DNA from: T3SED10-260 sp035363255
GTDB taxonomy: Bacteria; Caldisericota; Caldisericia; UBA6126
Assembly: GCA_035363255.1 (NCBI GenBank)
Contig: DAOSES010000007.1
Coordinates: 1-64,000 of the forward strand
Length of the DNA: 64,000 bases
Direction of reading: 5' to 3'
Shown: positions 23,426-32,475 of the stretch, one piece after another
Position numbering within the stretch: position 1 is the stretch's first letter
Layout: every line of letters starts with the position of its first letter
Program-made: the position numbers and the translations under genes
Notes under the pieces: model-generated
Told to the model about the DNA's origin: nothing
Databases searched by the model: none
Seen by the model: only the letters and a program-made list of their open reading frames with translations

Positions 23426-24089
23426 ATTATCTTATGATCAAATTATCTTTTTTCTTGCTTTCACTGGACTTGTTTACTTTAAAAACATCAATGAAGCTCA
23501 AACCAATACTTCAGATTGGTTGACTGGCATCCTGGTAACTATCTTTTGTGCATTGATCGCTTTACATCTAAGATCCAATACTCAGCTCTATGTAGCTCAT
23601 CTATTGGGAGATATCAACATCAAGATCCAAAAGCAACTCAAACTTTTTTCATTTGATTTTATCGATTGGATAGGATTAATCCCACTGATCGGTCTTCAGA
23701 TGGGCTGGGGAAGACCCATCAACTCAGACAAAGCGATGAAAGGATCAAAACGACTCAACCGATGCATCATCCTGCTCTCAGGTTCGATTATTAATCTGTT
23801 GTTAGCCATACTGCTAAAGCTATGTGTTAGCCCCTTGGAAGCTATATCATTAAACCTTGCAGCCATTACTGAGCTCTGGTCGAGAGTTCACCTTCATTTT
23901 GGACTCATCAATTTGCTTCCCTTGCCCCCCTTTGACGGATGGTATGTAGTGGGCGCTTTGTTCAAACGAAATATGAAACAAAATGACAATCGTAATTATG
24001 GCCTCATACTTTCATTGATCCTTTTCTATTTTGATATCATTCAAGATCTGATATTGGCAGTAAGTAGTCAGATCATGAGTTTATTCTAA
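23412..24089 (+). CDS. Site-2-protease-like membrane protein without HExxH
   Basis: This 225-residue membrane protein begins at ATG 23412 behind AGGAGT and overlaps the previous gene by 14 bases. It follows the M50 plan: LLGD, then GWGRPIN, LSGSIINLLLAI and INLLPLPPFDGW near residues 170-181, the last being the NxxPxPPxDG motif. The zinc motif HExxH, expected just before LLGD, is replaced by LHLRSNTQLYVAH. It is probably a non-proteolytic relative. It ends convergently, overlapping the subtilase gene end by nine bases. Confidence 0.8.
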   Translation: MKIPKLSYDQIIFFLAFTGLVYFKNINEAQTNTSDWLTGILVTIFCALIALHLRSNTQLYVAHLLGDINIKIQKQLKLFSFDFIDWIGLIPLIGLQMGWGRPINSDKAMKGSKRLNRCIILLSGSIINLLLAILLKLCVSPLEAISLNLAAITELWSRVHLHFGLINLLPLPPFDGWYVVGALFKRNMKQNDNRNYGLILSLILFYFDIIQDLILAVSSQIMSLF

Positions 24090-26765
24090 TTTTTGGCCAT
24101 ACTCTTTCATGAGGATGCTGCTATCTTCCTCATTGATCCAGCGATCTTGGTTGATATCACAAAGAAGGTGTAAAGAATTGGTGGAATCGACTCGTTGACC
24201 AAGATATCTTGAAATCAATCTTAGATCAAAGAAATCAACCTTGGCATCCTGATTTAGATCTCCGAGTAAAAATGAACGCCGACTCAGGGTCATTTCTGGA
24301 AGCGAGGGATAAACTCGTATAAGCTGTTTAGCTTTGTCTTTGATTGAGCATCTTGCGGTCCAGGAGACGCTTCCAAGACCTTTGGTGGCAAAACGCAACT
24401 TAGCCAACTGGTATCGCTGATTCTTCATTCCTTCATTCCATTTGCCTTCCCATTCGAGCTTCATCGATGTCTTGCGAATCACAGGTTTTTTGGCTTCCAT
24501 CGGAAATTCAGCCAACTCAACTTCAAGATCGAGCATTTTACGATCGTCAATGTTCAGATATATTTCGAGTTGTTCTATTTCCTGCTCAAAAAAGTCCCAG
24601 TAAAGGGTAAGTTCAGCCTTATCTCCAGACATAAGCAACTTCGGAGAAGCCAAAACAGGTTCTGAATAGACTTTGGAGTTTTCGTCAGAGAAAACAAACC
24701 TGGATGAAAAAGCTTCATCTCCTTGTTTGGCAGAGGATTCGAAACGTAGCATATATTCCCCGTTTGGTATATGCTCACCACTTTCCAAAGAACCATTCCA
24801 TGAAAAACTATAGTATCCTGCGGGAACAGTGTTTAGCTCAAAAACGGGCTTACGACTCCAATCCAAACCATATTTATCACAAAGATAGACTTTCACAGTT
24901 CCGTAATTTGAATTTGAAGTTTGATCTTCAAATGTTTGCTCGCTCCCAGTATTTAAGGAAAACACCACATGCATGGATTCTGGAGATACTTGGGCTTCTT
25001 TAAGCATATGCAGTTTTGACATTTGAATGTCTGAAACTCCCTTTTGAATTGCTAAGCTATTCTCTTTTTCCACGCTTTCTCGGTACAGTAGAAAGGGTAA
25101 ATGCAGACTACCTATACGAATTAAGCCCTCATAGCGAGTTCTAATAAAGGTATTGTTTAAGGCTTCCCTTGGTTTAATGCTTATTTTAAGTGAGGATGTC
25201 TGAGCCTTTTTTATCATAATGCTGGAGGAGTCCAATTCTATAGCAAAAGGAAGCTCTTCACCTTGTTCGGTAAAAATTTCGACCTGTGCTGTATAAGTTG
25301 CATCAGTGTTTCCTTTGATGCTGATTGTTTTTTGGTAACCACTCTCCCAGTTTTCTATAACTAAAGCTCTTGGCTCTAAGAATGCTGGAGTTTTAAGTGC
25401 TTTGACAATATTGGCTTGACCTGCACCCTGAAGAGTGTAGGTGACGGGAAGCTTGTTGGCGGGATTGATAATCAGGTCAGCAGTGTTCATCAAGGATGAT
25501 TTGATCTGATCCCCTGTCCACTCAGGTCTGACTTCTTTTATTAGAGCTACAATTCCTGTTATTACGGGTGATGCCATGGAAGTGCCACTCATCCCAGCAT
25601 ATGATCCATATTTTCGTGGAAGGGTTGAATGTATATCAACGCCTGGTGCAGATATTTCTGGTTTAAAGCAAGCATCAGGGGTGATACCCATGGAAGTGAA
25701 TGAAGAGATCTTTGGGGTGTTTCCATCGCGATCATTGGATGCAGCCACTGAAAAAGCATCTTCAGTGATGGCGGGGGCTCCAGCTACCCAGGGCATATTT
25801 TTGCTTCTTGAGCCTGAGTTTCCAATCGCGGCCACTACAAATACTCCTGCATTTGAAGCATTTTTTACTGAACGATGCATCAAGGTGTCCCCTTTGGCAA
25901 CAAAACCGTTCCCCACATGGCCCAGAGATAAGTTGATCACCTGGCATTTATCTTTTACCGATTGATCGATAGCTTTGTATATGTTTTCTGAAGGTATCCC
26001 TGGTTGTCTGCTTGAATTTACTTTATAAACCATTAAATCAGCATCAAAGGCCATCCCTTTGGAATTATTGTTTTGACCCAGACCTGCGGCTATTCCTGCC
26101 ACATGTGTGCCATGGAAATTGGCATCAATGCCATAATTGCCTTCGCCAGAAAAATCAAGTCCTCCCTTGATTTTGTCTTTAAATTCAGGATGTTGAGCAT
26201 CTATACCGGAATCAATGATTCCTACCAAAATCTTTTTTCCGCTGGCTTTTGTATCGTCATTGGCAGTCCAAATTTTGGTGACACCAGTAGATTCAGAAGC
26301 CTGTCGTCGAAAACTGCTAAACTCGAGTCGAATATCATTTACATAGTAAACAGAGGGATGCAGAGCGATAGATGTCAAATCTTTGCCAGGAACGCGAATA
26401 GCAAAACCATGAATAACTTCAGAAAAATCATTACTGAATTCAATAGTTGGATTTTTTCTTTGTAGATGTTTGAATAGTGCTTGCTGTTTTTTGCCAAGTT
26501 GTTCACGATACAATTGAGCAAGGTTTTCTTCTTGTTCAAGGCTCAAATCGAGTCCAAGTTTTTTTTGTTGAGTCTGGTAACGAAGAATATATTTAGATAC
26601 GGGATCATCCCTTAGCTCAACAATCACAGGCACTTTAAGAGATGAGGTGCTTAGCTCCTGTACCAGTGCCTGGTCTATTTTTTGAATATTACTTTCTATT
26701 GTCCACGCTGGATGCGTAAAAAAGACAAAAAGCAAGGAAAGCAATATTGATATGATTTTTTTCAT
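24081..26765 (-). CDS. Secreted subtilase with C-terminal dockerin-like pair
   Basis: This 894-residue S8 protease has a signal peptide (ending near PAWT), a propeptide, and a complete triad: Asp in GIIDSGIDAQH near residue 183, His in HGTHVAGIA near 218, Ser in GTSMASPV near 393. Beta-rich domains follow, and the end has two dockerin-like calcium loops, DLNQDAKVDFFDL and DINQDRWINEEDS. It should act outside the cell, possibly anchored through the dockerin. It is last in the gltX-led run. Confidence 0.92.
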   Translation of the reverse strand: MKKIISILLSLLFVFFTHPAWTIESNIQKIDQALVQELSTSSLKVPVIVELRDDPVSKYILRYQTQQKKLGLDLSLEQEENLAQLYREQLGKKQQALFKHLQRKNPTIEFSNDFSEVIHGFAIRVPGKDLTSIALHPSVYYVNDIRLEFSSFRRQASESTGVTKIWTANDDTKASGKKILVGIIDSGIDAQHPEFKDKIKGGLDFSGEGNYGIDANFHGTHVAGIAAGLGQNNNSKGMAFDADLMVYKVNSSRQPGIPSENIYKAIDQSVKDKCQVINLSLGHVGNGFVAKGDTLMHRSVKNASNAGVFVVAAIGNSGSRSKNMPWVAGAPAITEDAFSVAASNDRDGNTPKISSFTSMGITPDACFKPEISAPGVDIHSTLPRKYGSYAGMSGTSMASPVITGIVALIKEVRPEWTGDQIKSSLMNTADLIINPANKLPVTYTLQGAGQANIVKALKTPAFLEPRALVIENWESGYQKTISIKGNTDATYTAQVEIFTEQGEELPFAIELDSSSIMIKKAQTSSLKISIKPREALNNTFIRTRYEGLIRIGSLHLPFLLYRESVEKENSLAIQKGVSDIQMSKLHMLKEAQVSPESMHVVFSLNTGSEQTFEDQTSNSNYGTVKVYLCDKYGLDWSRKPVFELNTVPAGYYSFSWNGSLESGEHIPNGEYMLRFESSAKQGDEAFSSRFVFSDENSKVYSEPVLASPKLLMSGDKAELTLYWDFFEQEIEQLEIYLNIDDRKMLDLEVELAEFPMEAKKPVIRKTSMKLEWEGKWNEGMKNQRYQLAKLRFATKGLGSVSWTARCSIKDKAKQLIRVYPSLPEMTLSRRSFLLGDLNQDAKVDFFDLRLISRYLGQRVDSTNSLHLLCDINQDRWINEEDSSILMKEYGQKLE

Positions 26766-26796
26766 AGTGAAAGATCCTCCCGTATACTGCAGTATG

Positions 26797-27279
26797 TTAA
26801 AGTTTATATCCGATATCCCTTAGAAAAGATTTTCGTTGTTTTTTTTGGTCTTCATTTTCAATGCCCTGGGGTGAAAAGCCATCAATAACCCCAAGGATGC
26901 CTTTGCCTTGATCGCTTTGTGCTATTATGACCTGTAGCGGATTGGCAGTGGCACAATAGATACGACAAACTTCAGGTATCGCCTTGATAGCATTGAGCAC
27001 CTGGATGGGAAAAGCTTTATCAAGGAATATGATAAAGCTGTGCCCCGCGGATAATAGTTGAGCGTTTTCCTCTGCAAGATCGATTAATTCCTGCTTGTTT
27101 CCAGAAGATCGTATAAGGCATGGTCCAGAGGCTTCACAAAAACTCAAACCAAACTCAATCCCGCTGGAGGATTGCACCAAAGCTTCGTGCAAATCCTCGA
27201 CGGTTTTAATAAAATGAGCTTGTCCAAGAATTAGATTGTATGCATTGGGATTGTGGATAGGTATTAGCTCAAATTTCAT
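26797..27279 (-). CDS. Adenosine-specific kinase family protein
   Basis: This 160-residue cytoplasmic protein matches the small family known in archaea and some thermophilic bacteria as adenosine-specific kinase: ALVQSSSGIEFGLSFCEASG, IFLDKAFPIQVLNAI, IYCATANPLQVI, and GVIDGFSPQGIE. Full length. It sits between two subtilase genes with gaps of 26 and 31 bases; the pairing with secreted proteases has no obvious logic. Kinase activity for the family is known for few members. Confidence 0.88.
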   Translation of the reverse strand: MKFELIPIHNPNAYNLILGQAHFIKTVEDLHEALVQSSSGIEFGLSFCEASGPCLIRSSGNKQELIDLAEENAQLLSAGHSFIIFLDKAFPIQVLNAIKAIPEVCRIYCATANPLQVIIAQSDQGKGILGVIDGFSPQGIENEDQKKQRKSFLRDIGYKL

Positions 27280-27305
27280 GTGTCCCCCCTGGCGTAAATG
27301 TCATA

Positions 27306-30300
27306 TTAAATCATCTTGCCCATTTCACGGGTGATGATCATCAAATCAGACATATCCACTCGTAGATCCTGGTTGAAATCACAACTTGCGTTAAAAGCTG
27401 CATCCCCCCTGTTAGTGCCATAAGCTTCATTGAAGATGGCATAATCATAGCGATCTACAATTTTGTCGTTGTTGATGTCTGCAAGGAGATAGTCACGATT
27501 CTGGATGCGGATACTTGGCATCATAGGCTTGACTCTCTGGCTTTCTCCTGTATCTAGTATGATTCTAAAGCCTTTGCTAGAAAAGCGGACTCTGCCTGCG
27601 CCAATGGTCCTGAAAACGAGGGTAAAACTCTTTTGGTCAAGGAAAGTACTGAGGGGCATTTGATCAAAGTAGAACTTGACCTTGATAATACCATTGTTGT
27701 CGTCTTCATCTATGTCAAAATCAAATTCGTCTTCGATATCTTTCATAAAACCATTGAGCCGGAAACTACGATACATTAATCTTGCGGGATCATAATTTAA
27801 CTCAAATTCGATGGAAGAGACTGCTTTTGCATTTTGTTCCAGCGATAAAAGAGAACCGAAGTTAAGGTCCAGGGGAAACTCTTCATACTCGCGAAAAATT
27901 GCAAGTGAGGAGAAAACTGCAGTAATGGGATCTGGAACATCAGAACTTATTACCTGGAAAGCTTGCTTTTTTTCAACGTAGTTGGTGGTTTTATATGCTT
28001 TTTCTTTGCTATCATAATAAAGTTTGGTCATGCTGACAGAAATGAAATAGGAACCTTTAGGGAGGAAATAGCGATTTTCTCGATTTTTTCCATTCCAGGG
28101 TATTGAGTATTCTCCAACCATAACATTGCTAAGGGATAAAATACTGTCCCACTCTTCTCCTTCATTGTCAACAATGGCTATCTTGACGTTGCCATAATTT
28201 CTTCCAATGTTCATAGTGGAATTTCCACTTGGAACAGTTACTACGGTGCCAGCATTCATAGAAAAATTGATCAAAACGGAATCGGTAAGCTCTGCCGATT
28301 GAGTAGAGAACTGGAGCTGTGCAGTGGAAAGACGTATGTCAGATATGGGCTCAGGCAGGTTGGATACATTATCTCTACAAATAACAAAGGGAATGTGGAG
28401 ATCTGAGCCAAGTTTGACAATTCCTTCGTATCTCCCTCTAAGAAAACGTTCTTTGTCTACTTTAAATTTGACTGTAAACTGGGCATCTTTTGAAGGTTCA
28501 AGGGAAAGATTTGTTGAATCAAAGCTAAGCTCGATTGGCGAAACTTCGCCATCCAGTAAAAATACTTGATAATTTAAGTCAAAGCTTTGTTTTTCGGCTT
28601 TTGCATTACTTACTGTAAAAACCTGTTCAAACTCTTGGGAAGCGTTTGAAAACACAAGTGCTCTTGGCTCTATAAAGGCAGGGGTAAAGATTGCTCTATC
28701 AATTCTGGCAGATCCGGCACCTTGTAGAAAAAAAGTGATGGGCATACGGTTTGCGGGGTTGATAAGAAGCTCTGCAGTGTTCATAAATGCGGATTTAATC
28801 TGATTAAAATCCCATTTGGGTCGTGCTTCTTTTAGCAGAGTAGCCAAACCTGCCATGGAGGGGCTTGCCATGGAAGTACCGCTGGCATAGCCATACTTAC
28901 CTCCGGGGAAAGTAGATAGAATATTGTCTCCGGGAGTTGAAATTTCTGGTTTGAATGCAGCGTCAGGGGTGGGACCCATGGAAGAAAAATCAGCAATCAC
29001 TTTCAAGTTTTGGTACAAAACTTCGAGTGAATAGGTCTTCTGGCTTTCTGCTTTTAAAAGAAGTCCATCCTCAAGACTGAGCATGAGAGTTGGAGGAAGG
29101 TAAGCCACTTGTGCGGCAGTTTCGTTTCTTGCTGCATCCAAAATACCAGGATTGATATAGTCCCCAGAAGTATGATTATAAAGGATGACTCCTACAGCCC
29201 CTTTGGCATAAGCATTTTCCAACTTTTCACGAAAGGTGATGCCAGTGGGGAGAGGTCCTCTTTGAATGAGAGCAATTTTATCTTTTATGTCAAGATCTTT
29301 CAGTTCACCCACCGAGCCAAATCCAGCAGGCACAATAGCTTTTTCAAGGAGTTGATTGGTGAATTGGGGAGTGGGGGAAACTTGAACTGCAGGCATGACT
29401 ACCTTGGAAGCTTCCTGAGGAGTTAGAATAAGACTTGCCTCGATAGTACGGTCGTTGGAAGCTGCTACAGAAAAAGCTTCTTCCACAATCGCAGGGGATC
29501 CTGCAGTCCAGGGTAAATCTGATCTTCGGGAGCCATCATTACCAATGGCAACCACCACCAAAACTCCTGCCTTGGAGGCATTGGCTATGGAACGGTGATA
29601 AGCACTGCTACCTTTTGAATTTTCGCCTCCCGCAAAGCCAAGAGACATATTGATAACATCGCATTTATCAGCAACTGAGCGATCGATGGCAGCGATGACA
29701 TTTCTTGCACCTTGTTGTTCTGGGGTAAACACTCGATATGCCATAAGGTCGGCTTCGTAAGCCATTCCTCGATATTTGTCTGTTTTTCCTTGACCGGCTG
29801 AAATGCCTGCTACGTGGGTTCCGTGGCCTTCTTCATCTCTGTAGTCACCGTTTCCTTTGACAAAATTGTAGCCTCCACGAACTTTCTTGGGACGGTTGAA
29901 CTCTGAATGATCCTTGTCAAGACCAGTATCTATGATACCAATAAGTTTGTTTCTGCCTGTAAGTCGGGAGATACCTTGCTCAGAAAATCCATTCCAGGCT
30001 TCACTTGAACCGGTAGTGCCAGCCATAATTTCACGCACTGGCTGAAATTTGGGACGGTCATCGTGTATAAACAAGATTCTTTGATCGTTAAGAAGTTTTG
30101 ACAGGTCTCTGCCTTGAATCTCAGCACTCATGGCATTGAGCACAAGAGTGATATGCTCCTGAGGAATGAGCTTGATATTTCGTTGACTAAGGGAGCTTAA
30201 GAAATCTTCCTGTTTGGACATTAATATGTTTTGATATTCACTTGTTTCGTTTAAAATAGCGTTTTGTTTTATCTTAACATCTTCAAAAACTTGATCCTGC

Positions 30301-30494
30301 TTTGTTTTTGACCAAAACTCCACTCCAGGATCATCTTTGAATTCAATCAATATCTGGACCCATTCCTGACTCTCGCCATATTCATTTAGAAAGACAGGGT
30401 CAATTTTGGGAGCTGATTTTTCGTGAGCTGAGGAAATATTCAGCGAAAACAACATAAAAAATAAGACAAAAAAAGCCATACATTTATTAAACAT
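27306..30494 (-). CDS. Large secreted subtilase with PA insert, cohesin-like and dockerin-like domains
   Basis: This 1062-residue protease begins at MFNKCM, after GGAGGAGTTTTTA, with a signal peptide ending near SSAH. Triad: Asp in GIIDTGLDKDH near residue 185, His in HGTHVAGISA near 223, Ser in GTSMASPS near 538. The long gap between His and Ser holds a PA domain (about residues 365-470). After several beta domains there is a cohesin-like part near 840-980 (SIEFELNYDPARLMYRSF) and a dockerin-like end (DINNDKIVDRYDY, DFNQDLRVDMSDL). Having both in one chain is unusual and suggests self-assembly or a calcium-stabilised end. Confidence 0.9.
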   Translation of the reverse strand: MFNKCMAFFVLFFMLFSLNISSAHEKSAPKIDPVFLNEYGESQEWVQILIEFKDDPGVEFWSKTKQDQVFEDVKIKQNAILNETSEYQNILMSKQEDFLSSLSQRNIKLIPQEHITLVLNAMSAEIQGRDLSKLLNDQRILFIHDDRPKFQPVREIMAGTTGSSEAWNGFSEQGISRLTGRNKLIGIIDTGLDKDHSEFNRPKKVRGGYNFVKGNGDYRDEEGHGTHVAGISAGQGKTDKYRGMAYEADLMAYRVFTPEQQGARNVIAAIDRSVADKCDVINMSLGFAGGENSKGSSAYHRSIANASKAGVLVVVAIGNDGSRRSDLPWTAGSPAIVEEAFSVAASNDRTIEASLILTPQEASKVVMPAVQVSPTPQFTNQLLEKAIVPAGFGSVGELKDLDIKDKIALIQRGPLPTGITFREKLENAYAKGAVGVILYNHTSGDYINPGILDAARNETAAQVAYLPPTLMLSLEDGLLLKAESQKTYSLEVLYQNLKVIADFSSMGPTPDAAFKPEISTPGDNILSTFPGGKYGYASGTSMASPSMAGLATLLKEARPKWDFNQIKSAFMNTAELLINPANRMPITFFLQGAGSARIDRAIFTPAFIEPRALVFSNASQEFEQVFTVSNAKAEKQSFDLNYQVFLLDGEVSPIELSFDSTNLSLEPSKDAQFTVKFKVDKERFLRGRYEGIVKLGSDLHIPFVICRDNVSNLPEPISDIRLSTAQLQFSTQSAELTDSVLINFSMNAGTVVTVPSGNSTMNIGRNYGNVKIAIVDNEGEEWDSILSLSNVMVGEYSIPWNGKNRENRYFLPKGSYFISVSMTKLYYDSKEKAYKTTNYVEKKQAFQVISSDVPDPITAVFSSLAIFREYEEFPLDLNFGSLLSLEQNAKAVSSIEFELNYDPARLMYRSFRLNGFMKDIEDEFDFDIDEDDNNGIIKVKFYFDQMPLSTFLDQKSFTLVFRTIGAGRVRFSSKGFRIILDTGESQRVKPMMPSIRIQNRDYLLADINNDKIVDRYDYAIFNEAYGTNRGDAAFNASCDFNQDLRVDMSDLMIITREMGKMI

Positions 30495-30521
30495 TAAAAA
30501 CTCCTCCAAAAACAAACAAAA

Positions 30522-31499
30522 TCAATGGCAATATAAAAGCTGTTTTGCCTGAATCATCCATGTATCCACATTACTTTTTTGGTTGATTCGGGTTAAACGC
30601 AAATCAATCTCAAGCTGAATCAGCTTTTCCTGCGCAAGCAATAATCGTTCCATAGCAGTTGGACTGCTAATTAAATTCAAAAGTTGCTGGTCCATATCTA
30701 TTATACTACTTTTGTAGCTTGAAAGTTTCATGTAATAACACTCTTTGATGAGAATTTTAAAAATATCAAGACAGTTTTGAGTATCATTCTTGGAAATCGA
30801 AGGAAAAACACTTCTGGGATTTATGATAAAGTCGATAAGTTTTTGGATCCATTGCATATGCTCGTTGTATTTTTCTTCATTCATGAGTTCATGAGCTTTT
30901 TTCATATTGCCTTGCGACAAGAGGACAATCAAATCAATATGTGCTGGATTGCAGGCATTTTTGTTGAGTAGTATTTTTATTTGATCTAACGATAGTCGGT
31001 GGAAGGGTAGGCTTACGGTTCGAGAAAGAATAGTGGCAGGAATGGAATCAAGCTGAGAAGTGGTCATGAGATATATGGTTGAGGCATTGGGCTCTTCAAG
31101 ACTTTTAAGCATGGAATTAAAGGCATCCATGGTTAAAAAATGAATATCATCTATGTGGATAACTTTTCTGGGGGCATAAGCTGGCTTCCAAGAGGAAAAC
31201 TCTTGAATTTTACGAGCGGTATCGATTCCAATGGAAGCTCCATCCTGGGATGAAAAATAATAATAATCGGGATGGGCACCAGATAAGTGCATTCTGCATG
31301 ATTTGCATTCTCCGCATGCAAATCCGTGTTTGCTTTGAATGCAAAGTAAGTCTTGTGCCAGATGCTGAGCGAAAAAAGTCTTTCCGCTTCCTGAAGGACC
31401 CGCAAACAAGAGGGAATGTGGAATTTTGTTGCGCGATAAAAAACAGGACAAGATTTCATGAACCTGTTTTTGGGTATCGAATAAAGCGGAAATGCTCAT
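30522..31499 (-). CDS. holB: DNA polymerase III delta-prime subunit
   Basis: This 325-residue protein is part of the clamp loader of the replicative polymerase. GPSGSGKTFFAQ near residue 35 is the Walker A loop, the zinc site is CxxxxxxxxCGECKSC near residues 52-66, and FLTMDAFNSMLKSLEEP near 120 is the clamp-loader helix region. It abuts darA, with tmk next, as in Bacillota. Confidence 0.92.
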   Translation of the reverse strand: MSISALFDTQKQVHEILSCFLSRNKIPHSLLFAGPSGSGKTFFAQHLAQDLLCIQSKHGFACGECKSCRMHLSGAHPDYYYFSSQDGASIGIDTARKIQEFSSWKPAYAPRKVIHIDDIHFLTMDAFNSMLKSLEEPNASTIYLMTTSQLDSIPATILSRTVSLPFHRLSLDQIKILLNKNACNPAHIDLIVLLSQGNMKKAHELMNEEKYNEHMQWIQKLIDFIINPRSVFPSISKNDTQNCLDIFKILIKECYYMKLSSYKSSIIDMDQQLLNLISSPTAMERLLLAQEKLIQLEIDLRLTRINQKSNVDTWMIQAKQLLYCH

Positions 31500-31829
31500 T
31501 TAGTATTTTATATACTTTTCGATGTCTATGATAAAAACCTGAGCACCTCCGACAGTAACTTTAACTGGGAGACTAAAACCTGAAATTCCTTCGATCAAAT
31601 TAAAGGGAAGGGTTTCTACATAACGCTCTCGACTGTGAGCATGCTCTTGAATAATGCTTAAGACTTCGTCTAATTTTTCGTTTTCTACGGCAATAAGCAA
31701 CACGATATTTGAAACTTCAAGAAAACCACCAATACTTTTTAGTTTGGTCACTTTGAAACCTTTTGACAACAAGTGATCCAGCAATTCGCGCATATCTTCT
31801 TGTTGAACGATGGAAATGATTAGCTTCAT
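31500..31829 (-). CDS. darA: Cyclic-di-AMP receptor, DarA/PstA family
   Basis: This 109-residue PII-like protein binds cyclic di-AMP; its output is unknown. Family landmarks are MKLIISIVQQED at the start, TKLKSIGGFLEVSN near residue 35, and VKVTVGGAQVFIIDIEKY at the end. A strong site (AGGAGGTTTAAGCA) precedes the ATG. Its presence implies cyclic-di-AMP signalling in this organism and supports a Bacillota-type relationship. Confidence 0.93.
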   Translation of the reverse strand: MKLIISIVQQEDMRELLDHLLSKGFKVTKLKSIGGFLEVSNIVLLIAVENEKLDEVLSIIQEHAHSRERYVETLPFNLIEGISGFSLPVKVTVGGAQVFIIDIEKYIKY

Positions 31830-31842
31830 TGCTTAAACCTCC

Positions 31843-32475
31843 TTAAGGCTCATTTTTATTGAAACATCTGCCATCGATGCACTTGATGGCTTCGCTTTCC
31901 ACTTTATCGGGGCTTTGATTTCCATCGATAAGAACTATGCGATCACTGTTTAGTCGGGCTAAATCCAAATATCTACTTCGAATGTCTTTTAGCAATTCCA
32001 TTTGTTCAAAATATTCCTTTTCCCTGTCATCTATTCGATGCAAGGACCTTTCCGGATCTACATCAAGCAAAATAGTCAAATCCGGTGTCAACATATCCAA
32101 CAATATCTGAGATATAGTATAAACTGTTTTTAAATTTTTTTCATCTTTTCCCTGGTAGGCTATAGTAGAATCAACGTAACGATCGCATAGCACCCAATAA
32201 GCTTGGGAAAGATAGGTCTTGAGCTGCTCAACATGAAGAGCTCTGTCAGCAGAAAACAAGAATAACTCAGCAAGGAAATTAGATTGATATGCTTTTTCTG
32301 GTGAGAGATAAGTTCTAATAAACTTACCTATAATGGAGGAAGTGGGTTCTGAGGTTAAATAAACTTGTTTTTGTCGCTGAATTAGGTATTTTTCGAGTTT
32401 CGTAATTAAAGTACTTTTACCCGAACCGTCTATCCCTTCGATGGTAATGAAAAAAGATTTAGACATCTTGATCAT
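31843..32475 (-). CDS. tmk: Thymidylate kinase
   Basis: This 210-residue enzyme phosphorylates dTMP to dTDP. EGIDGSGKSTLITKLE near residue 14 is the P-loop, SEPTSSIIGKFIR follows, DRYVDSTIAYQGK near residue 100 is the DR(Y/H) motif, and DREKEYFEQM is the lid. The ATG overlaps the stop of the penicillin-binding protein gene (ATGA); a second ATG three codons in is also possible. Confidence 0.95.
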   Translation of the reverse strand: MIKMSKSFFITIEGIDGSGKSTLITKLEKYLIQRQKQVYLTSEPTSSIIGKFIRTYLSPEKAYQSNFLAELFLFSADRALHVEQLKTYLSQAYWVLCDRYVDSTIAYQGKDEKNLKTVYTISQILLDMLTPDLTILLDVDPERSLHRIDDREKEYFEQMELLKDIRSRYLDLARLNSDRIVLIDGNQSPDKVESEAIKCIDGRCFNKNEP

